NCBI RefSeq assembly: GCF_002266855.1
Contig: NZ_NGJN01000008.1
Coordinates: 62,001 to 126,000, forward strand
Origin: Winogradskyella aurantia
Lineage (GTDB): Bacteria; Bacteroidota; Bacteroidia; Flavobacteriales; Flavobacteriaceae
DNA length: 64,000 nucleotides
Reading direction: 5' to 3'
The notes below the pieces were generated by a model that made no database searches, was not told the DNA's origin, and saw nothing but the letters and a program-made list of their open reading frames with translations. Each line of letters starts with the position of its first letter. Positions within the stretch are counted from its first letter, which is position 1. Positions 37,101 through 45,500 of the stretch are shown here, piece by piece. The translations under genes and the position numbers were made by a program.

Positions 37101-40100
37101 TCGTCTTGATAAGAAAAGCTATAAGCCTGGCGACGTAGCCATACTTACCGTGGGTTCAGCGGCAAAAGATATAACAGTTACTGTTGAAATAGGAAAGGAT
37201 GATCAGATTATTTCAACACAACTTGTAAAGTTGAACAACTCAAAACAAACCCTTAGTATCCCTATATTGGAAAATGATTTGGGAGGTTTTGAAGTTTATT
37301 GCAGTTTCGCTGCTTTTAATAGTTTCGAGACACAAGGATTAAGAATCAATGTGCCTTTTCCTAAAAAAGACTTAACCATTGAAACTAAAACCTTTAGAGA
37401 TATGCTCCAACCTGGTGAAAACGAAACTTGGAGTTTCACCATCAAAGGCGCAAAAGGCGATAAAGTTTCCGCAGAACTACTAGCGAGTATGTACGATGCT
37501 TCTTTGGATGAATTTAAATCACACGAGTGGCGTTTTAATCCTGTACGTACATCAGCATCCTTCAGTAATATTGTAAAGACTGCTAGGAATAGTTTTGGCA
37601 TTACGGATTTCAGATTATTTCGACGTTTCTCGACACCACAAGACTACAACGTCCAAAGCTATGATCGATTAAATTGGTTTGGGTTTTATTTTGGGAGTTC
37701 CAATCGTTATTACTATGCCAAAGGTGTTAGGGGACAGGCTAGCGGCATAGTAGCCATGGAGGAAGACTCGTTAGAAGAAGTTGTCATGACCACTGGTGCC
37801 CCAGGGGCGTCTGAAGACTTAGAGAATGAACAAGCTGACCTATTGATGGAAAACACAATTGACCAATCCAATGAGGGTACAATTCAAATTAGAAAAAACC
37901 TTCAAGAAACCGCATTCTTCTTCCCAGAATTACGAACTGATGAAGAAGGCAATGTCAGTTTCAGTTTTAAGGCGCCTGAGGCTTTAACCAAATGGAAGCT
38001 GCAATTGTTAGCACATACCCAAACTTTAGAAAGTGGGATGACAACGTTAGAAGCCATAACCCAAAAAGAACTCATGGTCATACCCAATGCACCGCGATTT
38101 CTTAGAGAAGGTGATGAGATAACCATTAGCACCAAAATTGCAAATCTTACTAGTACACCAATTGTAGGTAAGGCAGAATTACAATTGAAAGATGCGTTAT
38201 CTGGTCAATCTATAGATGCTCTACTTTCAAATACTGAGAACAGTGCTGAGTTTAGCATTGAGGCTACCGGAAACACCCAAGTATCTTGGACATTGAGTAT
38301 CCCTCTGAGCATTCAGGCTGTGGAATATACCATAATCGCAACATCTGATGATTTTAGTGACGGTGAGCAAAACACAATACCTGTTCTATCTAATAGAATG
38401 CTTGTTACTGAGACCTTACCAATGTGGGTAAAGTCTAATGAAACCAGAACCTTTTCCTTAGATAAGCTGAAGACCAACACATCTTCTACGTTAAAACATC
38501 ACATGCTGACCCTGGAGATGACTTCTAATCCGGCCTGGTATGCTGTGCAGGCTTTACCCTATTTGATGGAATATCCATACGATTGCAACGAGCAAATCTT
38601 TGCCCGTTATTATGCCAATACCTTGGCACATCATATCGTAAAATCAAACCCGAGAATAGAAGCGGTCTTCAACCAGTGGAAATCTCACGAATCACTTTTA
38701 TCCAATCTTGAAAAAAATCAAGAATTAAAGTCTATGTTAATTCAAGAAACCCCATGGTTGCGCGATGCACAATCTGAAACCGAGCAGAAAAAACGTATTG
38801 GTCTGTTATTCGACCTCAACACAATGACTAATGCATTACAGTCAACCCAAAGGAAACTGAAAAACAATCAATTACCTTCTGGTGCTTGGTCTTGGTTTAA
38901 TGGAGGTAGAGATAATCGCTACATTACACAGCACATTATCGCAGGATTTGGACATTTAAAACATCTTGGTATCCAACAGAGTAGCGAGAATATGGCTATG
39001 GTTCAAAGTGCCTTTAACTATTTAGATAAGGCATTTATAAAGACTTACGAGGATTTAAGAAAATATGATAAGGATGTGGATTTAACCAAAGACCACTTGT
39101 CTTACATACAATTACATTACCTCTATGTTCGTAGTTTTTATCCTGAATTGAAACCACAAAAAGAGGTTCAAGCTATTATAGATTTTTACAAGGACCAAAT
39201 AAAGCGGTATTGGTTAAAACGGTCACTTTATGCTAAAGGGCTGATGGCCTTGACCATGAATAGAATGGAGCAAAACGCAACTGCAACAAAGATTTTGAAA
39301 TCGCTAGAAGAAAATAGTATTACCTCTGAAGAACTCGGCATGTACTGGAAGGAAAATACGGATTCCTGGTATTGGTACCAAGCGCCAATTGAGACACAGG
39401 CCATACTGATTGAAGCCTTTTCAGAAATTGAAAATGACAAAAATATTATTGACAATCTTAAAATTTGGCTTCTCAAAAACAAGCAGACCAATCAATGGAA
39501 AACCACCAAGGCAACTACTGAAGCCGTTTACGCATTGTTGCTGCAAGGAAGCGATTGGTTGGATGTTACGGAAATGGTCGATGTAAAGGTTGGAAGCAAA
39601 ACTATTTCGCCAAAAACTTTAGAAAATGTAAAACTTGAAGCAGGCACTGGCTACTACAAAACCTCTTGGGCAGGTACTGAAATAACTCCAGAAATGGGTA
39701 CTGTGACCATCGATAAAAGTGGAGAGGGTATCGCTTGGGGAAGCCTGTACTGGCAATATTTTGAGGATTTAGATAAAATCACCTCGGCTGAAACACCATT
39801 AAAACTAAGTAAGACACTTTTCTTAAAATCAAATACTGACAAGGGTGAAATGATTGCCGAGATTACTCCTGAAACGACACTAAAGGTGGGTGATTTGGTG
39901 CGCGTTCGAATAGAATTGAGAACGGATCGTCCCATGGAGTTTGTACATCTTAAAGATATGCGCGCTGCAGGTTTTGAGCCAATTAACGTTTTATCTCAGT
40001 ACAAATGGCAAGATGGTTTAGGTTATTATGAAAGTACCAAAGATGCGGCCACCAACTTTTTTATAGACTATCTGCCTAAAGGTATTTATGTGTTTGAATA

Positions 40101-40215
40101 CGACCTTAGAGTCAATAATGCTGGTGACATGAGTAATGGCATTAGCACTGCTCAGAGTATGTATGCACCAGAATTTAGTAGCCATAGTGAAGGCACCAGG
40201 GTCTCTGTTGAATGA
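34180..40215 (+). CDS. Large alpha-2-macroglobulin-family protein (MG2/A2M) with thioester motif
   Basis: 2011 residues from ATG 34180, giving signal peptide MKNYILTSVLLCFAMFSNSQ; a TTG-initiated extension from 34108 has no signal logic and is rejected. Residues ~25-450 are mostly helical or unknown. An MG2 domain follows (FVFTNRSIYRPGQTVYFKG, about 588-680). The A2M core is near 1234-1325 (IRKNLQETAFFFPELRTDEEG), and a helical thioester domain has CNEQ at 1469-1472, preserving the Cys and Gln that form the bond. Bacterial A2Ms trap proteases and bind attacked surfaces. Being exported with no lipobox, it may be periplasmic or surface associated. Confidence 0.9.
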   Translation: MKNYILTSVLLCFAMFSNSQNNLDRQWKKVAELEQEGLTKSAAQIVDRVYKTAKINHNHQQLIKALLYKSKYMMTLEEEAQLSIVKQFKSEIDSTQSIVTKHLLENMLATMYWQYFQQNRYRFYNRTTTFEKQGDDFRTWDLKTLFNEIHTYYQRSLENGLLLQQEPIGNYKTLITESKGSKDFRPTLYDLLSHNALDFYKTDENSISQPSYKFVIDDENFLKESETFIILDLEAKDSLSLQLNALKIYQNLLRFHVKDKSSIAFVDVDIERLRFVNQNASFKSKIQVLLKTLKTSAAALKPSSLSAIYNFEVASVLAQQGYQFNLVETDNENNIALRWKLKEAYDLCDSVIKEYPKSNGAEKCKILQSQILQPELRLLTEGFVANNKPSKLLVTYKNLEALEISVYKVTKAQLDTYNSTYGNNDQANFFEDLKIYQQFSSALKNEGDFQRHSTEIVLPKLPNGVYLIKAQTKTPNKVFAAAHVQVTDFALVENFEKNRYYYQLINRLDGEPIADANILIEYETNRGKTFSKNLISNSYGKFEFLRDNNYYRRIKIKVNYQNETAYFGDYFISRKFRETDQKDISYNSFVFTNRSIYRPGQTVYFKGIITQTHTKSNKTSIVADETIKATLYNANGEELNEQQFTSNTFGSIQGEFVLPNDGLTGQFYIMLKSDKIGEGSAFFSVEEYKRPKFKASFEPISDTFKVNDSIRVKGKAIAFAGSTITNAKVIYMVKRQIQFPPWYYWRNPYFMSEPQEITFGETKTNSNGEFEILFKALPDQSLAEEELPVFRYEVTADVTDINGETRTAATVVNVGYHAMTINVSAPLQIEKTANKTKLEISAKNLNGETISATGRLKIFKLVPPQEVLRQRPWNAPDYQTMSEEEFKTLFPHEPYTNEHLVTNWKKGKQVFSTSFNTEENSVIIIKRIKKWVSGKYLIEVESTDKFGQEVENKTFTNVISNNDKTVADNALFEARLDKKSYKPGDVAILTVGSAAKDITVTVEIGKDDQIISTQLVKLNNSKQTLSIPILENDLGGFEVYCSFAAFNSFETQGLRINVPFPKKDLTIETKTFRDMLQPGENETWSFTIKGAKGDKVSAELLASMYDASLDEFKSHEWRFNPVRTSASFSNIVKTARNSFGITDFRLFRRFSTPQDYNVQSYDRLNWFGFYFGSSNRYYYAKGVRGQASGIVAMEEDSLEEVVMTTGAPGASEDLENEQADLLMENTIDQSNEGTIQIRKNLQETAFFFPELRTDEEGNVSFSFKAPEALTKWKLQLLAHTQTLESGMTTLEAITQKELMVIPNAPRFLREGDEITISTKIANLTSTPIVGKAELQLKDALSGQSIDALLSNTENSAEFSIEATGNTQVSWTLSIPLSIQAVEYTIIATSDDFSDGEQNTIPVLSNRMLVTETLPMWVKSNETRTFSLDKLKTNTSSTLKHHMLTLEMTSNPAWYAVQALPYLMEYPYDCNEQIFARYYANTLAHHIVKSNPRIEAVFNQWKSHESLLSNLEKNQELKSMLIQETPWLRDAQSETEQKKRIGLLFDLNTMTNALQSTQRKLKNNQLPSGAWSWFNGGRDNRYITQHIIAGFGHLKHLGIQQSSENMAMVQSAFNYLDKAFIKTYEDLRKYDKDVDLTKDHLSYIQLHYLYVRSFYPELKPQKEVQAIIDFYKDQIKRYWLKRSLYAKGLMALTMNRMEQNATATKILKSLEENSITSEELGMYWKENTDSWYWYQAPIETQAILIEAFSEIENDKNIIDNLKIWLLKNKQTNQWKTTKATTEAVYALLLQGSDWLDVTEMVDVKVGSKTISPKTLENVKLEAGTGYYKTSWAGTEITPEMGTVTIDKSGEGIAWGSLYWQYFEDLDKITSAETPLKLSKTLFLKSNTDKGEMIAEITPETTLKVGDLVRVRIELRTDRPMEFVHLKDMRAAGFEPINVLSQYKWQDGLGYYESTKDAATNFFIDYLPKGIYVFEYDLRVNNAGDMSNGISTAQSMYAPEFSSHSEGTRVSVE

Positions 40216-40380
40216 TTAACTAGCCATTAATATGCAGCAGATACCGCTACATTATTTAATATTTTGGCATTTACTAAATCCTAAAGGCTTTTGGTATTTC
40301 TATAACTTTTGCTGTAGGGACTTACAGGCGATACGGATGTATTGTATTCTCCTTAAAGCCTAATAGCTAAACTATCTTGG

Positions 40381-41661
40381 CTATCTATTATAAGGAAACT
40401 CACTTATCCAATTGAATTCCCTTTCGGATAATATAAAATCTTTCTTGGTAAGTTTTTTAGTAAAGACATTAATTGTGTCATTTTTATCCAAGTATTCAAA
40501 ATGGACACTAGCACTATCAATCTCTTTAAAATTCATGTAAAATGTCTCCTCTGGTGTGCCCCAACTTGTTAATTTAAATCTATCCTGTAAGCTATCCTTT
40601 TCTATACCGTAATATCTGGTTTTTGGGGCACTATATCTTTGTATTCTTAGAGAGCCTTGCCATTGTACACCAATATTTTTCCATAAACGATAATCCTTGT
40701 AATTATATAGCGTATCACCATTAACTGTTACTCCGGTCACCTTATATGCACCATACAGAATTGGTTTTTCTGATTTGGATCCGTATAGTTTTTCTGCTTC
40801 ACGTGCGCTTATAAAACCATATATAAGAACATACCCAACTAAAAGAGCCTTAATACTATTTAAGGCAATACTAATACCTTTATTATATTTTGGTCTTTTT
40901 AAAACCGAAAGTGCTGTTTTAGTGTGAGAAAAGAAAAACAAAACCAATTTCTTAAGGTCCCTAGACAATAAAAACAGCGTCATTAAAACCAGATGGGTAG
41001 ACACCAATTTAACCGGTACGTCAAAAAAGTAATTTACCGCCATAACGTTGAGTGTGGTCATTAAGGTTAGAATTGCACCGAAAGTTAATGTCCTTCTAAA
41101 CAAAAGAAGACCAGCCAATAATTCCGCGATACCCATAAATATATTATAGCCCTTTGAAAAACCTAAGAAAGTCCAGGCCAAACCCATAGGTGACGTATTA
41201 CCGATTTCACTTAACATTCTGTAAGGCCCAGGATATGCGAATTGTAGTTGAATAACTTTACTAAAACCGTAAGATATAAGCATCAACCCTATATAATATC
41301 TTAATGCTACTGTAAGCCAATAATAAAGCCTTTTATAGTTTAACGCTTTTCTGTCGATCAATGACCAAATTGCAGAACCTATTAAAGCAATAATAAATAT
41401 GGTTAGGGTTGTAACATAATCAAAAAGGGTGTCCCCGCTTCCGGTATTTGCTCTATACGTTATTTCAGAAATACCATATATGTTTTCCCCCAACCAAGGA
41501 ATGAGTTTTTGCACCCATTTTAGAGGAACTGAAAAAATTTTATACCAAAATGGGTATGCACCATTATTTTGGAATAACACGAATAAACCGAAGTAGATAA
41601 AAACAAATCTAAAACCTATCTTCTCAACGGCAGACCATGAAACTTTCGAAATGGATGTCAA
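40381..41661 (-). CDS. DoxX-like multi-pass membrane protein
   Basis: 426 residues. About eight hydrophobic segments precede a C-terminal soluble domain (about 305-426: YKVTGVTVNGDTLYNYKDYR). The region GLMLISYGFSKVIQLQF with a following GIAELLAGLLLF recalls the DoxX four-helix fold. The C-terminal beta-rich part probably lies outside the membrane. Function is unknown; DoxX-type proteins have been linked to quinol oxidases and redox stress. It follows the DinB gene by 24 nt. Confidence 0.65.
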   Translation of the reverse strand: MTSISKVSWSAVEKIGFRFVFIYFGLFVLFQNNGAYPFWYKIFSVPLKWVQKLIPWLGENIYGISEITYRANTGSGDTLFDYVTTLTIFIIALIGSAIWSLIDRKALNYKRLYYWLTVALRYYIGLMLISYGFSKVIQLQFAYPGPYRMLSEIGNTSPMGLAWTFLGFSKGYNIFMGIAELLAGLLLFRRTLTFGAILTLMTTLNVMAVNYFFDVPVKLVSTHLVLMTLFLLSRDLKKLVLFFFSHTKTALSVLKRPKYNKGISIALNSIKALLVGYVLIYGFISAREAEKLYGSKSEKPILYGAYKVTGVTVNGDTLYNYKDYRLWKNIGVQWQGSLRIQRYSAPKTRYYGIEKDSLQDRFKLTSWGTPEETFYMNFKEIDSASVHFEYLDKNDTINVFTKKLTKKDFILSEREFNWISEFPYNR

Positions 41662-41685
41662 GGTGAAAGAAATTAATTAATAACC

Positions 41686-42240
41686 CTATTCAACACGTTT
41701 GGTAATTAATGCCAACTGGCCCATGTGGTTGGCTTGGTGTTCCATAACGTGAAACCACGCCCAATGGTTACTCATAGTTCCATTATCTTCAGCAAACCAC
41801 TCATCGTCTTTCTCCTTTAACAACATTTTGGTTTTTGCTCTAACCTTATCATAAATATCGAGATAATATTGTATGGGTTTACCTTTAAATTCTTCTCTTG
41901 CTTTATCACCCAAACTAAGTGCCGTCCCCCACATTTTTTCTTCTTCATCGTTAAATTGCCTACCTTCAAACGTATAGATTTGATAATAGGCCTCAGTTGC
42001 TGCTAAGTGATAAATTATTGCCCCCGGACTATTAGCCTTTTCATCTAACAAGTAATCGGTACCATCAACATCTAGGTTCTTTACGTTTCGCTCTACTCGA
42101 CCTTTTAAATTATCTAACATAGATACCATATTTCCTATGTCGTTAGAATAGTCTTTCGGTGGCTCTATTTTGTATTGAGAGTAACTAAACGACGAGCTAA
42201 AGACCATAAAAATTACTGCAATTCTATAATACCTTTTCAT
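41686..42240 (-). CDS. DinB-family protein with signal peptide
   Basis: 184 residues. Signal peptide MKRYYRIAVIFMVFSSSFSYS is followed by a DinB four-helix bundle carrying three metal-binding histidine positions: YHLAATEAYY near residue 82, and HVMEHQANHMGQ near residues 164-175. DinB-like proteins include thiol-dependent transferases, but the partner here is unknown. A secreted form is less common. It is probably cotranscribed with the DoxX-like gene. Confidence 0.82.
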   Translation of the reverse strand: MKRYYRIAVIFMVFSSSFSYSQYKIEPPKDYSNDIGNMVSMLDNLKGRVERNVKNLDVDGTDYLLDEKANSPGAIIYHLAATEAYYQIYTFEGRQFNDEEEKMWGTALSLGDKAREEFKGKPIQYYLDIYDKVRAKTKMLLKEKDDEWFAEDNGTMSNHWAWFHVMEHQANHMGQLALITKRVE

Positions 42241-42341
42241 TTGATGGGTTTTTAAGTTTCAGTAAATTAAGGGATTTTACTCAAAAGAAGCATTATGTTT
42301 AATGGAAAATTAAGGGTGAGGGTCTAAAAACTATAGAATTA

Positions 42342-43067
42342 CTATTTTGAGGGTGGTGTAGTTGGCCTTACCTCAATTTTACTCGGTAAGGTTCTAGGAT
42401 TCATCTTTAATAAGTCTACCACCAATTCTCCTATATCTTCAATCTGAATTTTCCATGCTCCCTTGTCACTTGGCTCGTTACCATTGAAATAGGTAGACAC
42501 CGATCCTGGCATAATAGTGCTCACCTTTACACCATATTTACGCAAGTCTAACATTACTGCTTGTGTAAATCCAGTTACCCCAAATTTACTTGCATTGTAG
42601 GCAGAACCACCTGCAAAGAAATTTGTACCTGCTAAGCTAGAGATTGTGATATAATAACCTTTAGATTTTTTAAGTGCGTCTACACTTGCTTTTATAGAAT
42701 TGAAAACGCCAGTTAGATTTGTATCAATAACGTCATTCCATTGCTGGGTTGTGAGCTCCTCTATGCTTCCAAAATGACCTAGACCAGCATTGGCAACTAC
42801 AACATCTAAACTTCCAAAAATTTCCACTGCCTGCTTTACTGCATTTTGTTGACTTTCTAAATATCTAACATCAGCCTCAACCCCTAATATGGCATTCGCA
42901 GTGTTTGTTTTAGCGGCTAACTCCGACGCTGCCTTATTTGCTGCGGCCTTACTCCTACTGGTTATAATCACCTTTAATCCTTGATTGAGCAGGGCCTGTG
43001 CCACACCATAACCAATTCCTTTAGTACCTCCCGTAATAAGTGCTACTTTACCTTCTAAATTCCTCAT
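42342..43067 (-). CDS. Short-chain dehydrogenase/reductase
   Basis: 241 residues of classical SDR type: the cofactor motif TGGTKGIGYG at residues 13-22, NAG at the NAGLGHFG segment (about 93), the catalytic Ser of ISSLAG near 143, and YNASK near residues 157-161. The basic residues after the first strand (SRSKAAANK) suggest NADPH preference. The substrate is unknown. A good promoter (TTCG-N19-TAATTTTG) lies upstream. Confidence 0.92.
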   Translation of the reverse strand: MRNLEGKVALITGGTKGIGYGVAQALLNQGLKVIITSRSKAAANKAASELAAKTNTANAILGVEADVRYLESQQNAVKQAVEIFGSLDVVVANAGLGHFGSIEELTTQQWNDVIDTNLTGVFNSIKASVDALKKSKGYYITISSLAGTNFFAGGSAYNASKFGVTGFTQAVMLDLRKYGVKVSTIMPGSVSTYFNGNEPSDKGAWKIQIEDIGELVVDLLKMNPRTLPSKIEVRPTTPPSK

Positions 43068-43090
43068 AATTTAAATGCTTTAATTCGTAT

Positions 43091-43121
43091 CAAAATTACG
43101 AAAGCTAAGCACAATGTCGAA
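43091..43121 (-). promoter_or_regulatory. Promoter of the SDR gene
   Basis: On the minus strand TTCG (43121-43118), a 19-nt spacer, then TAATTTTG (43098-43091). The -7 box matches TAnnTTTG exactly and the -33 box differs at one position. The start codon at 43067 is about 24 nt downstream. Confidence 0.5.
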
Positions 43122-43148
43122 GGGAAAACTGTTAGGAAATTGGTAAAA

Positions 43149-43673
43149 TTAATTTTGAGTTTTGGGCGGGTACGCCGAGAATATCCTTTCAACTAAATTC
43201 TTAAAATCGAGTTCGCGTTTCTCTGGTGTTGCATCGGGTCTATATGAACTTTCTGCTATAGCTTGCCAAAACATACCGAGTTTACTGTCATCCACAAATT
43301 CAATAACAAGCTCTCGCGTATTTTGGTTTGTTCCCAAGGGAATCCCTACAGACACACCTCCACCTACATTAGAACCAGTTCCACCGACGCCAACACCAAC
43401 ATTCGAATTAGTTCTATTCATGATGTCCTGACTTTGGATATCGATATAAAAATCGGCATTATTGGTACGTTCAAAACCCATTGATTGCAATTTGGCATCA
43501 ATAGCCCGAATTAAGCGCTTGGTATCGAGCTCACTTAAACCGGTTTGCATATCGTCAAAATAATTGTAGGTTTTGTACTGACTGAAATCAGTTGACTTTT
43601 CGTAATCGTAATTGATTACGGCGCCGCAGGACGATAGTAAAAATAAAATAAAAAGAGATTTAAAGGCTTTCAT
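43149..43673 (-). CDS. DUF4136-family lipoprotein
   Basis: 174 residues. The lipobox LLSSCG (residues 12-17) after a hydrophobic stretch marks a lipoprotein signal. The fold is recognisable from YDYEKSTDFSQYKTYNYFDD and LIRAIDAKLQSMGFERTNNADFYID, features of DUF4136. A glycine-rich stretch GVGVGGTGSNVGGGVSVG lies in the middle. Function is unknown; many homologues are outer-membrane associated. Confidence 0.85.
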   Translation of the reverse strand: MKAFKSLFILFLLSSCGAVINYDYEKSTDFSQYKTYNYFDDMQTGLSELDTKRLIRAIDAKLQSMGFERTNNADFYIDIQSQDIMNRTNSNVGVGVGGTGSNVGGGVSVGIPLGTNQNTRELVIEFVDDSKLGMFWQAIAESSYRPDATPEKRELDFKNLVERIFSAYPPKTQN

Positions 43674-43721
43674 GTTTTTATTTTAAAGATATTAAAAAAT
43701 TACCTGGATGGAAAGTTTTAA

Positions 43722-44435
43722 CTATTCCCGCTCTGATTCTAGTTCAACAGCTTTCGTAAGAGAAGAAGATATAATGCCTGTTGGTACAGCGACAATTCCT
43801 AAACCAATAAGTAAAATAAAAAACGTAAAAATCCTACCACCTAAAGTAATGGGATAAACATCACCATAACCTACCGTTGTCAGCGTTACAATAGACCACC
43901 ACAGACTGTCAAAAATTGATGCAAAATGATCTGGTTGGGCTTCGTTTTCAAAGTAATAAATGCCCACGGCGGCAAAGTAAATTAGCACTAGGGTTACCGC
44001 CATAAAGAGAATAATCTGTTCCCGCGCCATGAGCATGGCTCTTGTAAAATGCCGCATGGCTTTGTTGTAACGCACCAATTTTAACAGCCTAAACAGCCTA
44101 AACATTCTCAGAACCCGCAGAGAGCGTAAATCAACACCAAATGATAAATAAAATGGAAGGATCGCTAATAAATCTATAAGTCCAAAAAAGCTAAATACAA
44201 ATTTTAGCTTTTTATCAGCAACATAAATCCTAGCTATGTACTCTAGTGAAAAAATAACGACACAAAAAATCTCCAAGGAATTTAAGATCTCTCTCGTTTG
44301 AGGTTTTAATTTAGGTAAGGTCTCAATGGAAAATGTGATAATGGATAGAACAATTAAAAACTGAATAAACAAAGCAAATATCCTGCTGCGCTTTGTGTTA
44401 TTATATTCCACTATACTTTTTATAAAATCCTTCAT
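43722..44435 (-). CDS. Voltage-gated-type potassium channel
   Basis: 237 residues with six transmembrane segments. The S4-like arginine series RSLRVLRMFRLFRLLKLVRYNK (about residues 103-124) and the selectivity filter TLTTVGYGD (about 189-197) are both present. The protein resembles bacterial Kv-type subunits that form tetramers in the inner membrane and pass K+. It follows obgE by 12 nt and is likely cotranscribed. Confidence 0.9.
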   Translation of the reverse strand: MKDFIKSIVEYNNTKRSRIFALFIQFLIVLSIITFSIETLPKLKPQTREILNSLEIFCVVIFSLEYIARIYVADKKLKFVFSFFGLIDLLAILPFYLSFGVDLRSLRVLRMFRLFRLLKLVRYNKAMRHFTRAMLMAREQIILFMAVTLVLIYFAAVGIYYFENEAQPDHFASIFDSLWWSIVTLTTVGYGDVYPITLGGRIFTFFILLIGLGIVAVPTGIISSSLTKAVELESERE

Positions 44436-44447
44436 GAATCTGGCAGA

Positions 44448-45446
44448 TTAATCATTAAGCATTTGCCATAATTTATCTTTCAATTCGGTTAATCCCTGTT
44501 GGGCCACCGAAGAGATAAACATATAGTCCACTTCTAAATCTCTATCTAAAATAGTAGAAATTTCAGATTTTAGTTCCTCATCGAGCATATCCGATTTTGA
44601 AACGACCACAAAACGTTCCTTATCTAACATTTCAGGATTATAGCGTCGCAATTCATCAAGTAAAATCTCATACTGCTTTACAATATCCTTAGCATCAGCG
44701 GGAATCAGAAATAAGAGAATAGAGTTACGCTCAATATGCCTTAAAAAATAATACCCTAGCCCTTTACCTTCAGCCGCACCTTCAATAATACCAGGAATAT
44801 CCGCCATTACAAAAGACTGAAAATCACGGTACTTAACAATACCTAAATTGGGCTTTAAGGTTGTAAATTCATAATCGGCAATTTTTGGTTTTGCAGATGT
44901 TAAAACAGATAACAACGTAGACTTACCTGCATTTGGAAAACCTACCAATCCAACATCTGCAAGTACTTTCAGTTCAAGTGTGATATCTTTTTCCTCCAAA
45001 GGAATACCTGGCTGGGCATATCTTGGTGTTTGATTGGTTGAACTTTTAAAATGCCAGTTTCCACGACCTCCTTTACCGCCTTCTGCAACAATTTTTTCTT
45101 CACCATCTTCTGTGATTTCAAAAAGGATATCGTTTGTATCGGTATCTCTTACTACAGTACCCAATGGCACTTCAATTATGGCATCTTCGCCATCAGCACC
45201 CGTACTTCTGCCAGAGCTACCATGCGCTCCATGACCAGCTTTTATGTGCCTTTTGAATTTTAAGTGAAGAAGGGTCCATAAATTAGAATTCCCTTTAATA
45301 ATAACGTGACCGCCTCTACCGCCATCACCTCCATCAGGCCCACCCTTTGCGATATATTTTTCACGATGAAGATGGGTAGAACCTTTGCCTCCATTACCTG
45401 AGGTAACGTGCATTTTTACATAATCAACAAAATTTCCCTCAGTCAT
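44448..45446 (-). CDS. obgE: GTPase ObgE/CgtA
   Basis: 332 residues. The glycine-rich Obg fold lies at the N-terminus ([20 protein letters not shown], then [12 protein letters not shown]), followed by an EngA-type G domain with G1 [11 protein letters not shown] near residue 166 and the [14 protein letters not shown] switch near 213. Obg is an essential GTPase linked to 50S assembly and stringent control. It lies 54 nt downstream of hpt-adk. Confidence 0.95.
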   Translation of the reverse strand: MTEGNFVDYVKMHVTSGNGGKGSTHLHREKYIAKGGPDGGDGGRGGHVIIKGNSNLWTLLHLKFKRHIKAGHGAHGSSGRSTGADGEDAIIEVPLGTVVRDTDTNDILFEITEDGEEKIVAEGGKGGRGNWHFKSSTNQTPRYAQPGIPLEEKDITLELKVLADVGLVGFPNAGKSTLLSVLTSAKPKIADYEFTTLKPNLGIVKYRDFQSFVMADIPGIIEGAAEGKGLGYYFLRHIERNSILLFLIPADAKDIVKQYEILLDELRRYNPEMLDKERFVVVSKSDMLDEELKSEISTILDRDLEVDYMFISSVAQQGLTELKDKLWQMLND

Positions 45447-45450
45447 TTTT

Positions 45451-45490
45451 GAGTTTAAATTTTTAGATTTTAATATTAAATTTTAAACTC
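45451..45490. repeat. Inverted repeat between hpt-adk and obgE
   Basis: GAGTTTAAA and TTTAAACTC, separated by about 22 AT-rich nt, lie in the 54-nt gap immediately upstream of the obgE start. No T-run follows in the direction of transcription, so it is not a clear terminator. It could fold over the obgE initiation region. Confidence 0.35.
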
Positions 45491-45500
45491 GTAGCAAAAA

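Noticed and set aside
37771..37797. LEEVVMTTG motif taken as evidence of a TonB-dependent receptor
   Set aside because: The surrounding protein is alpha-2-macroglobulin with no barrel; noted only as a curiosity within that finding.
40216..40380. 165-nt gap between convergent A2M and DoxX-like genes
   Set aside because: Looked for tRNA, terminator and repeats; nothing convincing was found.
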